In this document: positions 50,369 through 58,607 of the stretch, piece after piece
Layout of the letters: each line of letters opens with the position of its first letter
Position numbering within the stretch: the stretch's first letter is position 1
The notes under the pieces: generated by a model
What the model was told of the DNA's origin: nothing
Seen by the model: only the letters and a program-made list of their open reading frames with translations
Databases searched by the model: none
Assembly (NCBI GenBank): GCA_001725355.1
Contig: MEGD01000007.1
Span: 245,364-309,363, forward strand
Source of the DNA: Novosphingobium sp. SCN 66-18
GTDB lineage: Bacteria; Pseudomonadota; Alphaproteobacteria; Sphingomonadales; Sphingomonadaceae
Length of the DNA: 64,000 nucleotides
Direction: 5' to 3'
Made by a program: the position numbers and the translations under genes

Positions 50369-51742
50369 ATGACACGCTCCCCGCAATCCGCTCCATCGGC
50401 GTCGCAACTGATCCGCTTCGCCGCGATCGCGGTGCCGATCTACGCCGCCGCACAGCCCGTCGCGGCTTACCTGCCAGCCATCATGGCCAAGGATTTCGGC
50501 CTGTCGCTGGGCACGCTCGGCCTGCTGATGCTGATCGGTCAGATCATCAATTCGGTGCTCGATCCGGTGATCGGGACATTGAGCGACCACACCCGTGCGC
50601 GGTTCGGCCGGCGGCGGACATGGATCGCGACGGGCGGGCTGACCTTCACCGCGGGCGCCGTCCTGCTGTTCTTTCCGCCGCCCGGCGGCAGCATCGTCTG
50701 GCTCGCGACCGGCCTGATCCTGTTCTACGCCGGCTCGTCCGCCGTGCAGACGCCATTGCTCGCCTGGTCGGGCGAACTCAGCAGCGACTACCATCAGCGC
50801 ACGCGGATCACCGCCTACATCACCGTGCTGGTCGCGGTGGCGCTGGTGGTGACGCTGGCCGTCGCCGCCGTGGGCGACCGCCTGTTCCAGGGCGACGGAC
50901 GGATGCGGCTGGCGCTGTTCGGCGCGCTCGTTCTCGTCACCGCCCTGCCGGGTCTGTGGCTGACGCTCACCGCGGCCCCGGACCGTCCAGCAGAGTGGGT
51001 CGCGCGGGAACCGTTCTCGCTGCGCACCACGCTGGGCGCGGTGTTCGGCAACAGCCTGCTGGTCCGCGTGATCCTGTCCGACGCCTCCGTCCGCACCGGA
51101 CAGGGCATCCGCGGTGTGCTGCTGGTGTTCTATGTGACCTACTATCTGCGGCGGCCGGAATGGGCAGCGGGGCTATTCCTGTTCCAGTATATCTTCGGCA
51201 TGGCGGCCGGCCCGATCTGGCTGCGCATCTCGCTCCGGCTCGGCAAGAATCGCACCGCCGTGCTGGCGGAACTGGTCCAGACCGCCATCAACGCCGGCCT
51301 GTTGCTGACCACGCCGGACCGCTTCGGCCTCGTCCTGTTCCTCGCCTTCGCGCAGGGGCTGGCGCAGGGATCGGGCAACATCATGCTCCGCTCGATGGTG
51401 GCGGACATTGCCGACAAGCACCGCGCCGAAACCGGCGAGGACCGCGTCGGGCTCTACTATTCCGTGTTCAGCGTATCGGAAAAGCTGGGTGGCGCACTGG
51501 CCGTGGGCCTTGCCCTGCCGCTGGTCGCCGCGTTCGGCTTCGATCCGAAAAGTGCCGCCAACACGCCGCAGGCGCTGAACGGCCTGCTCCTCGTCTTCGC
51601 GCTCGGTCCGTCGATTGCTCATGCCGTGTCGGCCGCGCTCGTCGCCGGCTTCCCGCTGGACGGGAAGCGTCACTCCGAAATTCGCCGACAACTCGAGGCG
51701 CGGGACCGCACCAGCGCCGCCTCCCTCGTGCCCGCCGAATGA
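50369..51742 (+). CDS. MFS transporter, GPH/MFS_2-like
   Basis: 457 residues from ATG 50369 with about 12 membrane segments. The A-type loop DPVIGTLSDHTRARFGRRRTWI near 67-88 is typical of the glycoside-pentoside-hexuronide (MFS_2) branch of the major facilitator superfamily, which swaps a cation for substrate. Within this operon it would carry the compound released in the periplasm, or the dioxygenase substrate, into the cytoplasm. Substrate is inferred from neighbours only. Confidence 0.82.
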   Translation: MTRSPQSAPSASQLIRFAAIAVPIYAAAQPVAAYLPAIMAKDFGLSLGTLGLLMLIGQIINSVLDPVIGTLSDHTRARFGRRRTWIATGGLTFTAGAVLLFFPPPGGSIVWLATGLILFYAGSSAVQTPLLAWSGELSSDYHQRTRITAYITVLVAVALVVTLAVAAVGDRLFQGDGRMRLALFGALVLVTALPGLWLTLTAAPDRPAEWVAREPFSLRTTLGAVFGNSLLVRVILSDASVRTGQGIRGVLLVFYVTYYLRRPEWAAGLFLFQYIFGMAAGPIWLRISLRLGKNRTAVLAELVQTAINAGLLLTTPDRFGLVLFLAFAQGLAQGSGNIMLRSMVADIADKHRAETGEDRVGLYYSVFSVSEKLGGALAVGLALPLVAAFGFDPKSAANTPQALNGLLLVFALGPSIAHAVSAALVAGFPLDGKRHSEIRRQLEARDRTSAASLVPAE

Positions 51743-51776
51743 TCCCTCCTGCCCCCTGTTTCAAGGAGACTGCATC

Positions 51777-52736
51777 ATGAACGCCATTACCACCTACACC
51801 AACGCCCGCGATCCCAAATCCCTGCTCGACATCGTGCCCGTCACCGGCACGATCGGCGCGGAAATCCAGGGTGTGACCCTGTCCGGCGATCTCGATCCCG
51901 CCACCGTGCAGGCGATCAAGGATGCCGTAGTGCGCCACAAGGTCGTGTTCTTCCGCAACCAGCACGAACTGGACGATGCCCGGCACGAGGCCTTCGCCGC
52001 GCTGTTCGGCGATCCGGTGGCGCACCCCACCGTGCCCGTGGCCGAAGGATCGCGCTACCTGCTCGAACTCGACAGCAAGGAAGGCTACGCCGCATCGAGC
52101 TGGCATACGGACGTGACCTTCGTCGATGCCTATCCCAAGGGATCGATCCTGCGCGCGATCACCATTCCCGAAGCCGGCGGCGATACCGTGTGGGCCAATG
52201 GCGAAACCGCCTATGACGGCCTGCCCGAACCTTTGCGCCAACTGGTCAACACGCTCTGGGCCACGCACACCAATCTCTATGACTATGCGGCGGCACTGGG
52301 CAATCCCGCGCGCGGCAGCGAAGACAGCGTGCAGCGAGAGCGCATCGCGCAGCACCGCAACGTCTTTGCCTCCACCGTCTATGAAACCGAACATCCGGTA
52401 GTGCGCGTCCATCCGGTATCAGGGCAGCGCAGCCTGCTGCTCGGCCATTTCGTGAAAGGCTTTGTCGGGCTGAACCAGGCGGATTCGCAGCGCCTGTTCC
52501 AGATCCTGCAGGATCACATCACCAAGCCGGAGAACGTCGTGCGCTGGCGCTGGCAGCCGGGCGACGTGGCGTTCTGGGACAACCAGTCGACCCAGCACCG
52601 CGCCGTCGCCGATTTCGGCCTCCAGCGCCGCACGCTGCGCCGCGCGACGATCGCCGGCGAAGTCCCGGTGGCTATCGACGGACGCAACAGCCGCACCGTC
52701 CGCAAGGAAAAGGCCACGCAGTACGAAGCCGTCTGA
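51777..52736 (+). CDS. TauD/TfdA family Fe(II)/2-oxoglutarate dioxygenase
   Basis: 319 residues from ATG 51777 behind AAGGAG. The facial triad is visible: SSWHTDVTF near 106-114 (His and Asp) and STQHRAVADFG near 268-278 (second His), with Arg near 283 for 2-oxoglutarate. Motif GTIGAEIQGVTLSGDLD at the N-terminus marks the family. TauD splits taurine and other alkanesulfonates to sulfite plus aldehyde; homologues accept sulfate esters (AtsK). It is the last gene of the operon and ends before a perfect hairpin. Confidence 0.9.
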   Translation: MNAITTYTNARDPKSLLDIVPVTGTIGAEIQGVTLSGDLDPATVQAIKDAVVRHKVVFFRNQHELDDARHEAFAALFGDPVAHPTVPVAEGSRYLLELDSKEGYAASSWHTDVTFVDAYPKGSILRAITIPEAGGDTVWANGETAYDGLPEPLRQLVNTLWATHTNLYDYAAALGNPARGSEDSVQRERIAQHRNVFASTVYETEHPVVRVHPVSGQRSLLLGHFVKGFVGLNQADSQRLFQILQDHITKPENVVRWRWQPGDVAFWDNQSTQHRAVADFGLQRRTLRRATIAGEVPVAIDGRNSRTVRKEKATQYEAV

Positions 52737-52750
52737 CCATAACCCGCCTT

Positions 52751-52781
52751 CCCGTGCCGCGAATCCCTTCGACGGCACGGG
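52751..52781. terminator. bidirectional terminator between TauD and SDR genes
   Basis: CCCGTGCCG and CGGCACGGG pair over a 13-base loop between two convergent genes. A clear, perfect stem; the T-run is weak. Confidence 0.6.
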
Positions 52782-52789
52782 ATTGCGCT

Positions 52790-53575
52790 TCAGGCGATCG
52801 TCGGAATGATCCCGCCTTCCATGCGGACGGCAGCGCCATTGGTGATCGCGCCCAGCGGGCTGGCGAGCACCGCGACCTGCGCCGCGATCTCATCGGGTTC
52901 GATCAGCCGCCGGATCAGTGAAAGCGGGCGGAACTTGGCGAAGAACTCCGCTTCGCGCTCGGCTTCGGGCGCATCCTTGTTGTCCACGACCGAGCGAATG
53001 AATCCGGCTATCCCTTCGGAGCGTGTCGGCCCGGGCAGGATTGAGTTCACCGTCACGCCGGTGCCGCGCGTCTGCTCCGCCAGCCCACGCGCGATCGCCA
53101 GCTGGGCCGTCTTGGTCATGCCGTAGTGAATCATTTCCTGCGGCGTCGCCAGCGCGCTTTCGCTGGACACGAAGATCACGCGCCCGGTGCCGCGCGCCAG
53201 CATCCGCGGAAAATAATGCCGCGCCAGCCGCGCGCCGCTCACCACGTTGACCTCGAAGATGTGATGCCAGTCGGCATCGCTGATCTCGGCAAAGGGTTTG
53301 GCCTCGTAGATGCCCAGGTTGTTGACCAGGATATCGACGTCGGGAACCGCCGCGATCAGCGCGGCCGCGCCGTCGGCCGTCGCGGGATCGGCCAGCACGC
53401 CGCGCGCGCTTCCCTTCGCGCCGATCGCCTGTACCGCGCGCTCCAGCTTTGCGGCATCGCGGCCGCTGATGGCAACCACAACGCCTTCGGCGGCAAGCCT
53501 TTCGGCAATGGCAAGGCCGATGCCCGCCGTGGCACCGGTGACGAGAGCCGTCTTTCCGGCAAGGTTAAGATCCAT
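52790..53575 (-). CDS. short-chain dehydrogenase/reductase
   Basis: 261 residues with the classical SDR pattern: TGATAGIG near 13-20 (cofactor), NNLG near 86, VSSESA with the catalytic Ser near 138 and YGMTK near 153 with Tyr and Lys. The basic residues after the Gly motif (GRDAAK) favour NADP. The substrate is unknown. A divergent LysR regulator starts 112 bases away and probably controls it. Confidence 0.88.
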   Translation of the reverse strand: MDLNLAGKTALVTGATAGIGLAIAERLAAEGVVVAISGRDAAKLERAVQAIGAKGSARGVLADPATADGAAALIAAVPDVDILVNNLGIYEAKPFAEISDADWHHIFEVNVVSGARLARHYFPRMLARGTGRVIFVSSESALATPQEMIHYGMTKTAQLAIARGLAEQTRGTGVTVNSILPGPTRSEGIAGFIRSVVDNKDAPEAEREAEFFAKFRPLSLIRRLIEPDEIAAQVAVLASPLGAITNGAAVRMEGGIIPTIA

Positions 53576-53630
53576 GATGCGTCTCCATGAAACGGGGTTG
53601 TTGCATGGTACATAGGCGCTTGGACAACTT

Positions 53631-53673
53631 GTGATTAGGTATCACTTATGTATTTTAGAATTGATTTCAATTC
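53631..53673 (+). promoter_or_regulatory. two palindromes in the SDR/LysR divergent promoter
   Basis: GTGAT-TAGGT-ATCAC (53631-53645) and GAATTG-ATTT-CAATTC (53658-53673) are perfect inverted repeats in an AT-rich stretch unusual for this GC-rich window. The first fits the LysR-type T-N11-A site. The arrangement of a recognition site and an activation site about 26 bases apart, next to the LysR start, is the classic layout. An in-frame ATG at 53631 would place the first box inside the coding region and is rejected for that reason. Confidence 0.6.
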
Positions 53674-53687
53674 ACGAGTATCGCCTC

Positions 53688-54578
53688 ATGGACAACCGCC
53701 TCGGCGAAATGGAAACGTTCCTCGCGGTAGCGCGTCAGGGCAGCCTGGCCGGTGCCGCTCGGGAACTGCGCCTCACCCCCTCGGCCGTCAGCCGGGCGCT
53801 GGGGCGGCTTGAAGCGCGACTGGGCGTACAGCTGATCGCGCGCACTACCCGCGCGCTCGCCCTGACGCCCGAAGGCGAAGCCTACCGTTTGCGCGTGGCT
53901 GGCCTGCTGGAAGAAATAGACGAACTGGAACGCGATTTCCCGGCCAGCGGGCAAAACCCCTCGGGCCGCCTAAGGGTCAACGCCTCCGTCCCGTTCGGCA
54001 TGCATTGCCTGATCCCGGTCCTGCCCGAATTCCAGCAAGCCTTCCCGGCGATAACGCTCGATCTGGCGTTGACCGACGCGATGGTCGATCTGGTCGACGA
54101 ACGCGCGGACATCGCGATCCGGGTTGGCCCCTTGCGCGATTCCGGGCTTCGCGCGCGAAAGCTGGGACACAGCACGATGGCCGTGGTGGCAAGCCCCGCC
54201 TATCTGGAGCGCCACGGCACTCCAGGTGTTCCCGCGGACCTCGAACGCCACACATGCCTGCGTTTCAGCTTCCGCCGCTCGGTCGATTCCTGGCCATTCC
54301 GGACCGAGGGCGTAACCACGCATCAGGTCATGGATGGCCGGTTTCTGGGCAACTCGGGCGAAGTGGTGCGCATGATGGCCTTGGCCGGCGGCGGCATCGC
54401 GCGGCTCGCCCGCTTCCATGTCGCGGCCGATCTGGCGGCCGGCCGGCTGGTCGAACTGCTCACCCCCTTCAACCCCGGCGATGGCGAGGACATCCACGCG
54501 CTGCATGTCGGCCACGATCGCCTGGCAGCACGCATCCGCGCATTCCTCGATTTTCTCGAAACGCGTATCCGCCTTTAG
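53688..54578 (+). CDS. LysR family transcriptional regulator
   Basis: 296 residues from ATG 53688. N-terminal winged helix-turn-helix (1-62: FLAVARQGSLAGAARELRLTPSAVSRALGRLEARLG in pieces), then the periplasmic-binding-like effector domain (about 90-290) with GRLRVNASVPFG, DIAIRVGPL and LDRHT-like segment. It is divergent from the SDR gene across the palindromes, the typical autoregulated pair. There is no evidence linking it to the organosulfur operon on the other side of the SDR gene. Confidence 0.9.
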   Translation: MDNRLGEMETFLAVARQGSLAGAARELRLTPSAVSRALGRLEARLGVQLIARTTRALALTPEGEAYRLRVAGLLEEIDELERDFPASGQNPSGRLRVNASVPFGMHCLIPVLPEFQQAFPAITLDLALTDAMVDLVDERADIAIRVGPLRDSGLRARKLGHSTMAVVASPAYLERHGTPGVPADLERHTCLRFSFRRSVDSWPFRTEGVTTHQVMDGRFLGNSGEVVRMMALAGGGIARLARFHVAADLAAGRLVELLTPFNPGDGEDIHALHVGHDRLAARIRAFLDFLETRIRL

Positions 54579-54656
54579 GGTCAAACCGCCAAACCGGGCG
54601 CTCCAACCGGGATTGACTACCCCGGGCAAACCGCGCATGAGCGCGGCTCCCGCGAG

Positions 54657-54732
54657 GGGCGGTTAGCTCAGTTGGTAGAGCATCTCGTTTACACCGAGAG
54701 GGTCGGCGGTTCGAGCCCGTCACCGCCCACCA
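54657..54732 (+). tRNA. tRNA-Val (anticodon TAC)
   Basis: 76 bases including an encoded CCA. Acceptor GGGCGGT (54657-54663) pairs with ACCGCCC (54722-54728); D arm TAGCTCAGTTGGTAGAGC; anticodon arm TCTCG-TTTACAC-CGAGA with anticodon TAC at 54690-54692; T arm GGCGG-TTCGAGC-CCGTC. All arms fold; discriminator base A. TAC reads GUA/GUG (Val). Confidence 0.97.
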
Positions 54733-54765
54733 CGTTTCTGTCCGGCTTCGACGGAACCGGAATCC

Positions 54766-57156
54766 CTACCAGGCCACCGACACGCCGAACCGCACGGTCA
54801 GCGGCTCCACGGGCACCGACTGATCGCGCCTGTACAGCAGCAGGGGGTTGCCCAGCGCGAAGCGGCTGGCGCGGGTGTTGAAGAGGTTGGTCGCCGCCAC
54901 AGAGAAATCGACCGGCCCCCGGCGCAGCCCGGCATGGAGGTCAGCCACGGCGTAATTGCCCTGCGAGACATCGAACAAGGCCCCCGGCCCGAGCACCGAT
55001 CGCCCGACGTAGCGCATGTCCAATCCGGCCCGATAGGTGGTGCTGCCACGTCCCCAGCCGTAACGCAGGCTGGCGGCGGCCGAAAACGGTGGCGTATCCG
55101 GCAGCCGTCGGTCGCGGCCGACGGACTGGGCGGGCAGCGCGCCAGTCGTGCGGTTCGAGGTGAAGAACACCGAGCTTTCCGCTTCCAGCCCCGGCACGAT
55201 CACCCAGTTTCCGGTCGCTTCCAGCGCGAAGATCTTCGCGTCGCCAACGTTGGTGGTATAGGGTAGCCCCTTCGCACTCACCAGTTCGGCCAGTACGTTC
55301 TGCCACCGGGCATAGGATGCCGCAGCCGAGAACGAGAGCCCGGTCGGCCCCGAGCGCGAACGGCGAAGCCCCACCTCCCCCATCACGATCGAATCCGCCT
55401 GGAACTCCGACACCTTGCCGACCCCGCGCGCCACGGAAACACCGCCGTTGCGGTAGCTGGTCTGGAACCGGGCAAAGAGCGAAAGGTCGTGCCGGACCGG
55501 CCAGAGCAGCGCCACCGTGGGGTCGATACGCGAGGCGCCTTTGCCCTTGATCGGCGAGGAAACGCCGCCGCGCGATGGTTCGCTGTCGGTGCGCGCGGTG
55601 GTGGCACGCGCGCCCAGCGTCGCCTTGATCGCGCCCAGCAAGGGGAAGGTGACCTGTCCGAACAGCGATCCGCTGCGGGTAACATTGGTCAGCTCGTCCA
55701 GTTCGGGCGGCGCCTCGGGCATGCCCAGCGAGCGCGACTGGCCATCGCGCACCCGTTCATAGGCAAGACCCAGCACCCAGGTGACCGGCCGATCGAGCGG
55801 CCCGGACAAGCGCGTTTCCGAAGAAAACGTGCGGGTCGACCGCTGTGTCTGATACGCACGCCGGGGGGAGCCCGGGGTGGTGGCGTCAAACGTATCGAGC
55901 GCCGACCGCGCCCCGAGGCTGGCGGTGGATGTCAGCCGCATCCCGTTCGATGCGCTGTATTCCACATAGAGGCGGCCAAGCCCCAATTCGCTGGAATAGG
56001 GCTGCGCGATCGCCGCGCGATGCGAAAGCGCGCCGGATGCATCGGCATAAGGGGCATCCCGCGCATCGGTGCGCTGATACAGCCCGCTGGCCTCCACGCG
56101 AAAGCCATCGCCCAGCCGGGCCGCCAGCGCGCCGCGCCCTCCCGCGACATCGACCACGTTGCGGTCGTGCCCCAGCCCCGGCACATCGATGTAGCCGCCA
56201 TCCCGTTCGCGATAGGCCACCAGCCGCACGCCCGCTTCCGAACGCAGCAGGGGCAGGTTGAGCATGGCCGAGCCATCCCAGCCCGTGGTGGCATCTGGGG
56301 AAACACTGACGCCTCCGGTGACCGATCCCGCGTAGCGATCGAGATCGACCGCGTTCGGCATGATGCGGATGACGCCGCCAATCGAACCAGAGCCGTAGAG
56401 CGTGCCTTGCGGCCCCTCCAGCACTTCCACCGATGCGATGTCATGCAGCTTGAGGTTGGGCGTGGGGCTGCCAAAGCCCAACAGCGCGTCGCCGAAATAG
56501 ATGCTCGTCGTGGGCTGCGTCCAACTGTTGAAGCTGCTGTCGGCAATACCACGGATGAAAATCTTGTTGCGCCCTTCCCCGAAAGCCGTGGTCTGCAGGA
56601 TGGGTTGCGCGCGCGCCATGCTGTCCAGCGAGGACGGGTCCCCCAGCCGGGAGCTTTCTTCGCCGGGCATCCGCCCGACGCTTCCCGGATAGAGCATGAT
56701 CGGTGTGGGAAACTTGCCCCCCACCACCACGATCGGTGGTTGCGATACCGTGGCCGGGGGAGGGAAACTGGCAGGCGCCGCGCGCGGACGCACGCGTGCA
56801 AGCGGCGCCCGTTCGATCCGGAAACCACGCGCGCCGATCCGGACCGCGCGATAGCCTGTTCCCTTGAGCAGTTGCGCCAATGCGCGCGCGGGATCGGACC
56901 CTACCCTGCGCGCCGGCACGCGCACCGCCGCCACCGCGGGATCGACCGAAACAATCTCGCTGCCGGTGCTTTCGGCCAGGTGACGCAAGGCGACGGAAAG
57001 TGATCCGGCCGGCAAGGAAACGGCGGCACGATCGGGGGCACGATCGGGGGCACGATCGGCGGCAAAAACCGGCGTGAGCGGCAAGCAGCAGCCCAGCGCC
57101 AGCAGGGCGCTAGCTACGAACCTTGGACGGCGAAAGCACCCAGATTTCGCCTTCAC
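54766..57156 (-). CDS. TonB-dependent receptor with STN signalling domain (FecA type)
   Basis: 796 residues from GTG 57156 (MKAKSGCFRRPRFVASAL), a start inside the fecR 3' end (47-base overlap); the longer open frame has no leader. The signal peptide ends at VFAAD. A STN domain (about 45-115: VSLPAGSLSVALRHLAESTGSEIV) precedes a TonB box-like IVVVGG, the plug (about 135-260) and the barrel, which ends in Trp (SVAW) rather than the usual Phe. The STN domain plus fecI and fecR upstream indicate surface signalling of ligand binding to the sigma factor. The ligand is likely a ferric siderophore or heme, but not readable here. A DRAP repeat sits at the mature N-terminus. Confidence 0.9.
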   Translation of the reverse strand: MKAKSGCFRRPRFVASALLALGCCLPLTPVFAADRAPDRAPDRAAVSLPAGSLSVALRHLAESTGSEIVSVDPAVAAVRVPARRVGSDPARALAQLLKGTGYRAVRIGARGFRIERAPLARVRPRAAPASFPPPATVSQPPIVVVGGKFPTPIMLYPGSVGRMPGEESSRLGDPSSLDSMARAQPILQTTAFGEGRNKIFIRGIADSSFNSWTQPTTSIYFGDALLGFGSPTPNLKLHDIASVEVLEGPQGTLYGSGSIGGVIRIMPNAVDLDRYAGSVTGGVSVSPDATTGWDGSAMLNLPLLRSEAGVRLVAYRERDGGYIDVPGLGHDRNVVDVAGGRGALAARLGDGFRVEASGLYQRTDARDAPYADASGALSHRAAIAQPYSSELGLGRLYVEYSASNGMRLTSTASLGARSALDTFDATTPGSPRRAYQTQRSTRTFSSETRLSGPLDRPVTWVLGLAYERVRDGQSRSLGMPEAPPELDELTNVTRSGSLFGQVTFPLLGAIKATLGARATTARTDSEPSRGGVSSPIKGKGASRIDPTVALLWPVRHDLSLFARFQTSYRNGGVSVARGVGKVSEFQADSIVMGEVGLRRSRSGPTGLSFSAAASYARWQNVLAELVSAKGLPYTTNVGDAKIFALEATGNWVIVPGLEAESSVFFTSNRTTGALPAQSVGRDRRLPDTPPFSAAASLRYGWGRGSTTYRAGLDMRYVGRSVLGPGALFDVSQGNYAVADLHAGLRRGPVDFSVAATNLFNTRASRFALGNPLLLYRRDQSVPVEPLTVRFGVSVAW
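57026..57061 (-). repeat. 12-bp in-frame tandem repeat at the receptor N-terminus
   Basis: Three copies of GCACGATCGGGG (third with one mismatch) at 57026-57037, 57038-57049 and 57050-57061, encoding AADRAPDRAPDRAAV in the mature N-terminal end of the receptor just after the predicted signal cleavage. In-frame repeats of this size can vary in number by replication slippage without breaking the gene. Confidence 0.8.
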
Positions 57157-58060
57157 GACGGCAATCAACTCCGACCAGACGCGCGAGATGTTCAACGTCG
57201 CGCGCTGTCTCACCCGAAAGCCTGACATTGCCAGTAAACGGCAAGACGGACAAGCCGCCCTCCAGCCGGATTTCCGCACCATTGCGCCGGTGGAAAGCTG
57301 CCACGACATCCGCCAGCGTCGCCCGATCGAAATCCAGTTCACCGGCCTGCCAGCCACCGACCGACGCCGCCTTCCACCGCGTGGCCAGGCCGCTTGCTTC
57401 GTCGATCGTCAAACCCTCGCCAGCGTGGAGGGCAAGGCGGGCGGAATCGGGATCGACCATGACGCTGCCTTCGCTGACCGAAACCATCAACCGCCCGGCA
57501 TCGCGCCGGACGTTGAACACGGTTCCGACATCGACGATGCGATAGCGGCCCGCCTCCACCGTGAACGGCGCATCGGCGCGATGGCGGACCGCGAACAACG
57601 CTTCGCCACCATCCAGCCGGACAGACCGCTCACCGTCCCCCCGGGTCAACCGCGTATCGCCATTGAGCACGATCGCGGTGCCTTCGGCGAGGCGCACGGT
57701 CTGCATCTTGCCGGCGGCGGTGGCGAAGGTCGTCGGGAGGCGATCACGCGGCGCGACCGTCCATAGCGCTACCCCCGCCAGCGAGGCCGCGAGCGCGATG
57801 CCGGCGCCCGCACGCCACCACCTCCGTCGCGCCGGCATCGCCGATGGCGGTTCGCCAGACCGTTGCCGCAGGCCCGGCACCGCGGCCAGCAACCGATCCG
57901 CCGCCGCGACGCGGTCGAACGCGGCCTGATGCTCCGGCGCGGCTTCCAGCCAGGCGACCAGATCCGCCCAGCGCGCGGCGTCCATGGCGGGCATCTGCAC
58001 ATGCCACGCAATCGCCGCCTCCATTGCCCCGCCCGGGGCCTCGTGCGTTTCAGCGCTCAT
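57110..58060 (-). CDS. FecR-like anti-sigma factor
   Basis: 316 residues if started at ATG 58060 (MSAETHEAPGG); a Met five codons upstream is possible. Cytoplasmic N-terminal DUF4880-like part with AAIAWHVQMPAMDAARWADLVAWLEAAPEHQAAFDRV (in pieces), one membrane helix (about 90-108), then the periplasmic FecR domain with TAAGKMQTVRLAEGTAIVLNGDTRLT. It holds FecI inactive until the receptor's STN domain signals. It overlaps fecI by 11 bases and the receptor by 47. Confidence 0.9.
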   Translation of the reverse strand: MSAETHEAPGGAMEAAIAWHVQMPAMDAARWADLVAWLEAAPEHQAAFDRVAAADRLLAAVPGLRQRSGEPPSAMPARRRWWRAGAGIALAASLAGVALWTVAPRDRLPTTFATAAGKMQTVRLAEGTAIVLNGDTRLTRGDGERSVRLDGGEALFAVRHRADAPFTVEAGRYRIVDVGTVFNVRRDAGRLMVSVSEGSVMVDPDSARLALHAGEGLTIDEASGLATRWKAASVGGWQAGELDFDRATLADVVAAFHRRNGAEIRLEGGLSVLPFTGNVRLSGETARDVEHLARLVGVDCRREGEIWVLSPSKVRS

Positions 58061-58607
58061 GGCAATCAACCTCATGCTGGCCGCGCTCCCCTTGCGCGGC
58101 AGGTTCCATCACGGGATCGGCAAGATCGGCCACCAATTGGCGGTAAGCCCTTCCCAGCAGTTTCTCGACGCCCGACAGGCTCATCCCCAACTCTTGCGCG
58201 ATCGCCTTCTGCGGCCTTTGTTCCAGCCGGAACATCACCAGCGCGTCGCGCATCCGTTCGGGCATCGCATCCAGCAGGCTTCCGACCCGTTGCAACTCGC
58301 CGCGCGCGATCAGGCCGCGTTCGGCATCCGGATACTCCCCGCTTTCGGGCTGCACCGCCTGCCACGCCTTTTCGCGTGCGCCGCGCCGACCCGCGGCGAT
58401 GCGGCGGTCGGTGGCCAGGTTGCAGGCCATACGGAACAAGTAGGCCGCCGGATCGGCAATCGGGCCGGGGCGCGCATCCTGAAGCCGCAGCCAAAGCTCC
58501 TGCGCGGTTTCCTCCGCCTCGTCCCGGTTACCGAGACGGGCGGACAGCAATCGCAGGATCATCGGACGCTGTTCCATGAATACCCGCTCCAGCCCGGCTT
58601 CACTCAC
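58050..58607 (-). CDS. FecI-like ECF sigma factor
   Basis: 185 residues from GTG 58607 (VSEAGLERVFMEQRP), which overlaps the hpnK-like stop as GTGA. Region 2: LLSARLGNRDEAEETAQELWLRLQ and AAYLFRMACNLATDRRI; region 4: MRDALVMFRLEQRPQKAIAQELGMSLSGVEKLLGRAYRQL in pieces, with the helix-turn-helix. It would direct RNA polymerase to the receptor gene when released. No separate -10/-35 for it can be picked out inside the upstream coding region. Confidence 0.9.
   Translation of the reverse strand: MSEAGLERVFMEQRPMILRLLSARLGNRDEAEETAQELWLRLQDARPGPIADPAAYLFRMACNLATDRRIAAGRRGAREKAWQAVQPESGEYPDAERGLIARGELQRVGSLLDAMPERMRDALVMFRLEQRPQKAIAQELGMSLSGVEKLLGRAYRQLVADLADPVMEPAAQGERGQHEVDCHER

Noticed and set aside
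54657-54766. tRNA-Val as an integration site for a genomic island
   Set aside because: No integrase, no repeat of the tRNA 3' end downstream, and the composition after the tRNA matches the rest of the window.
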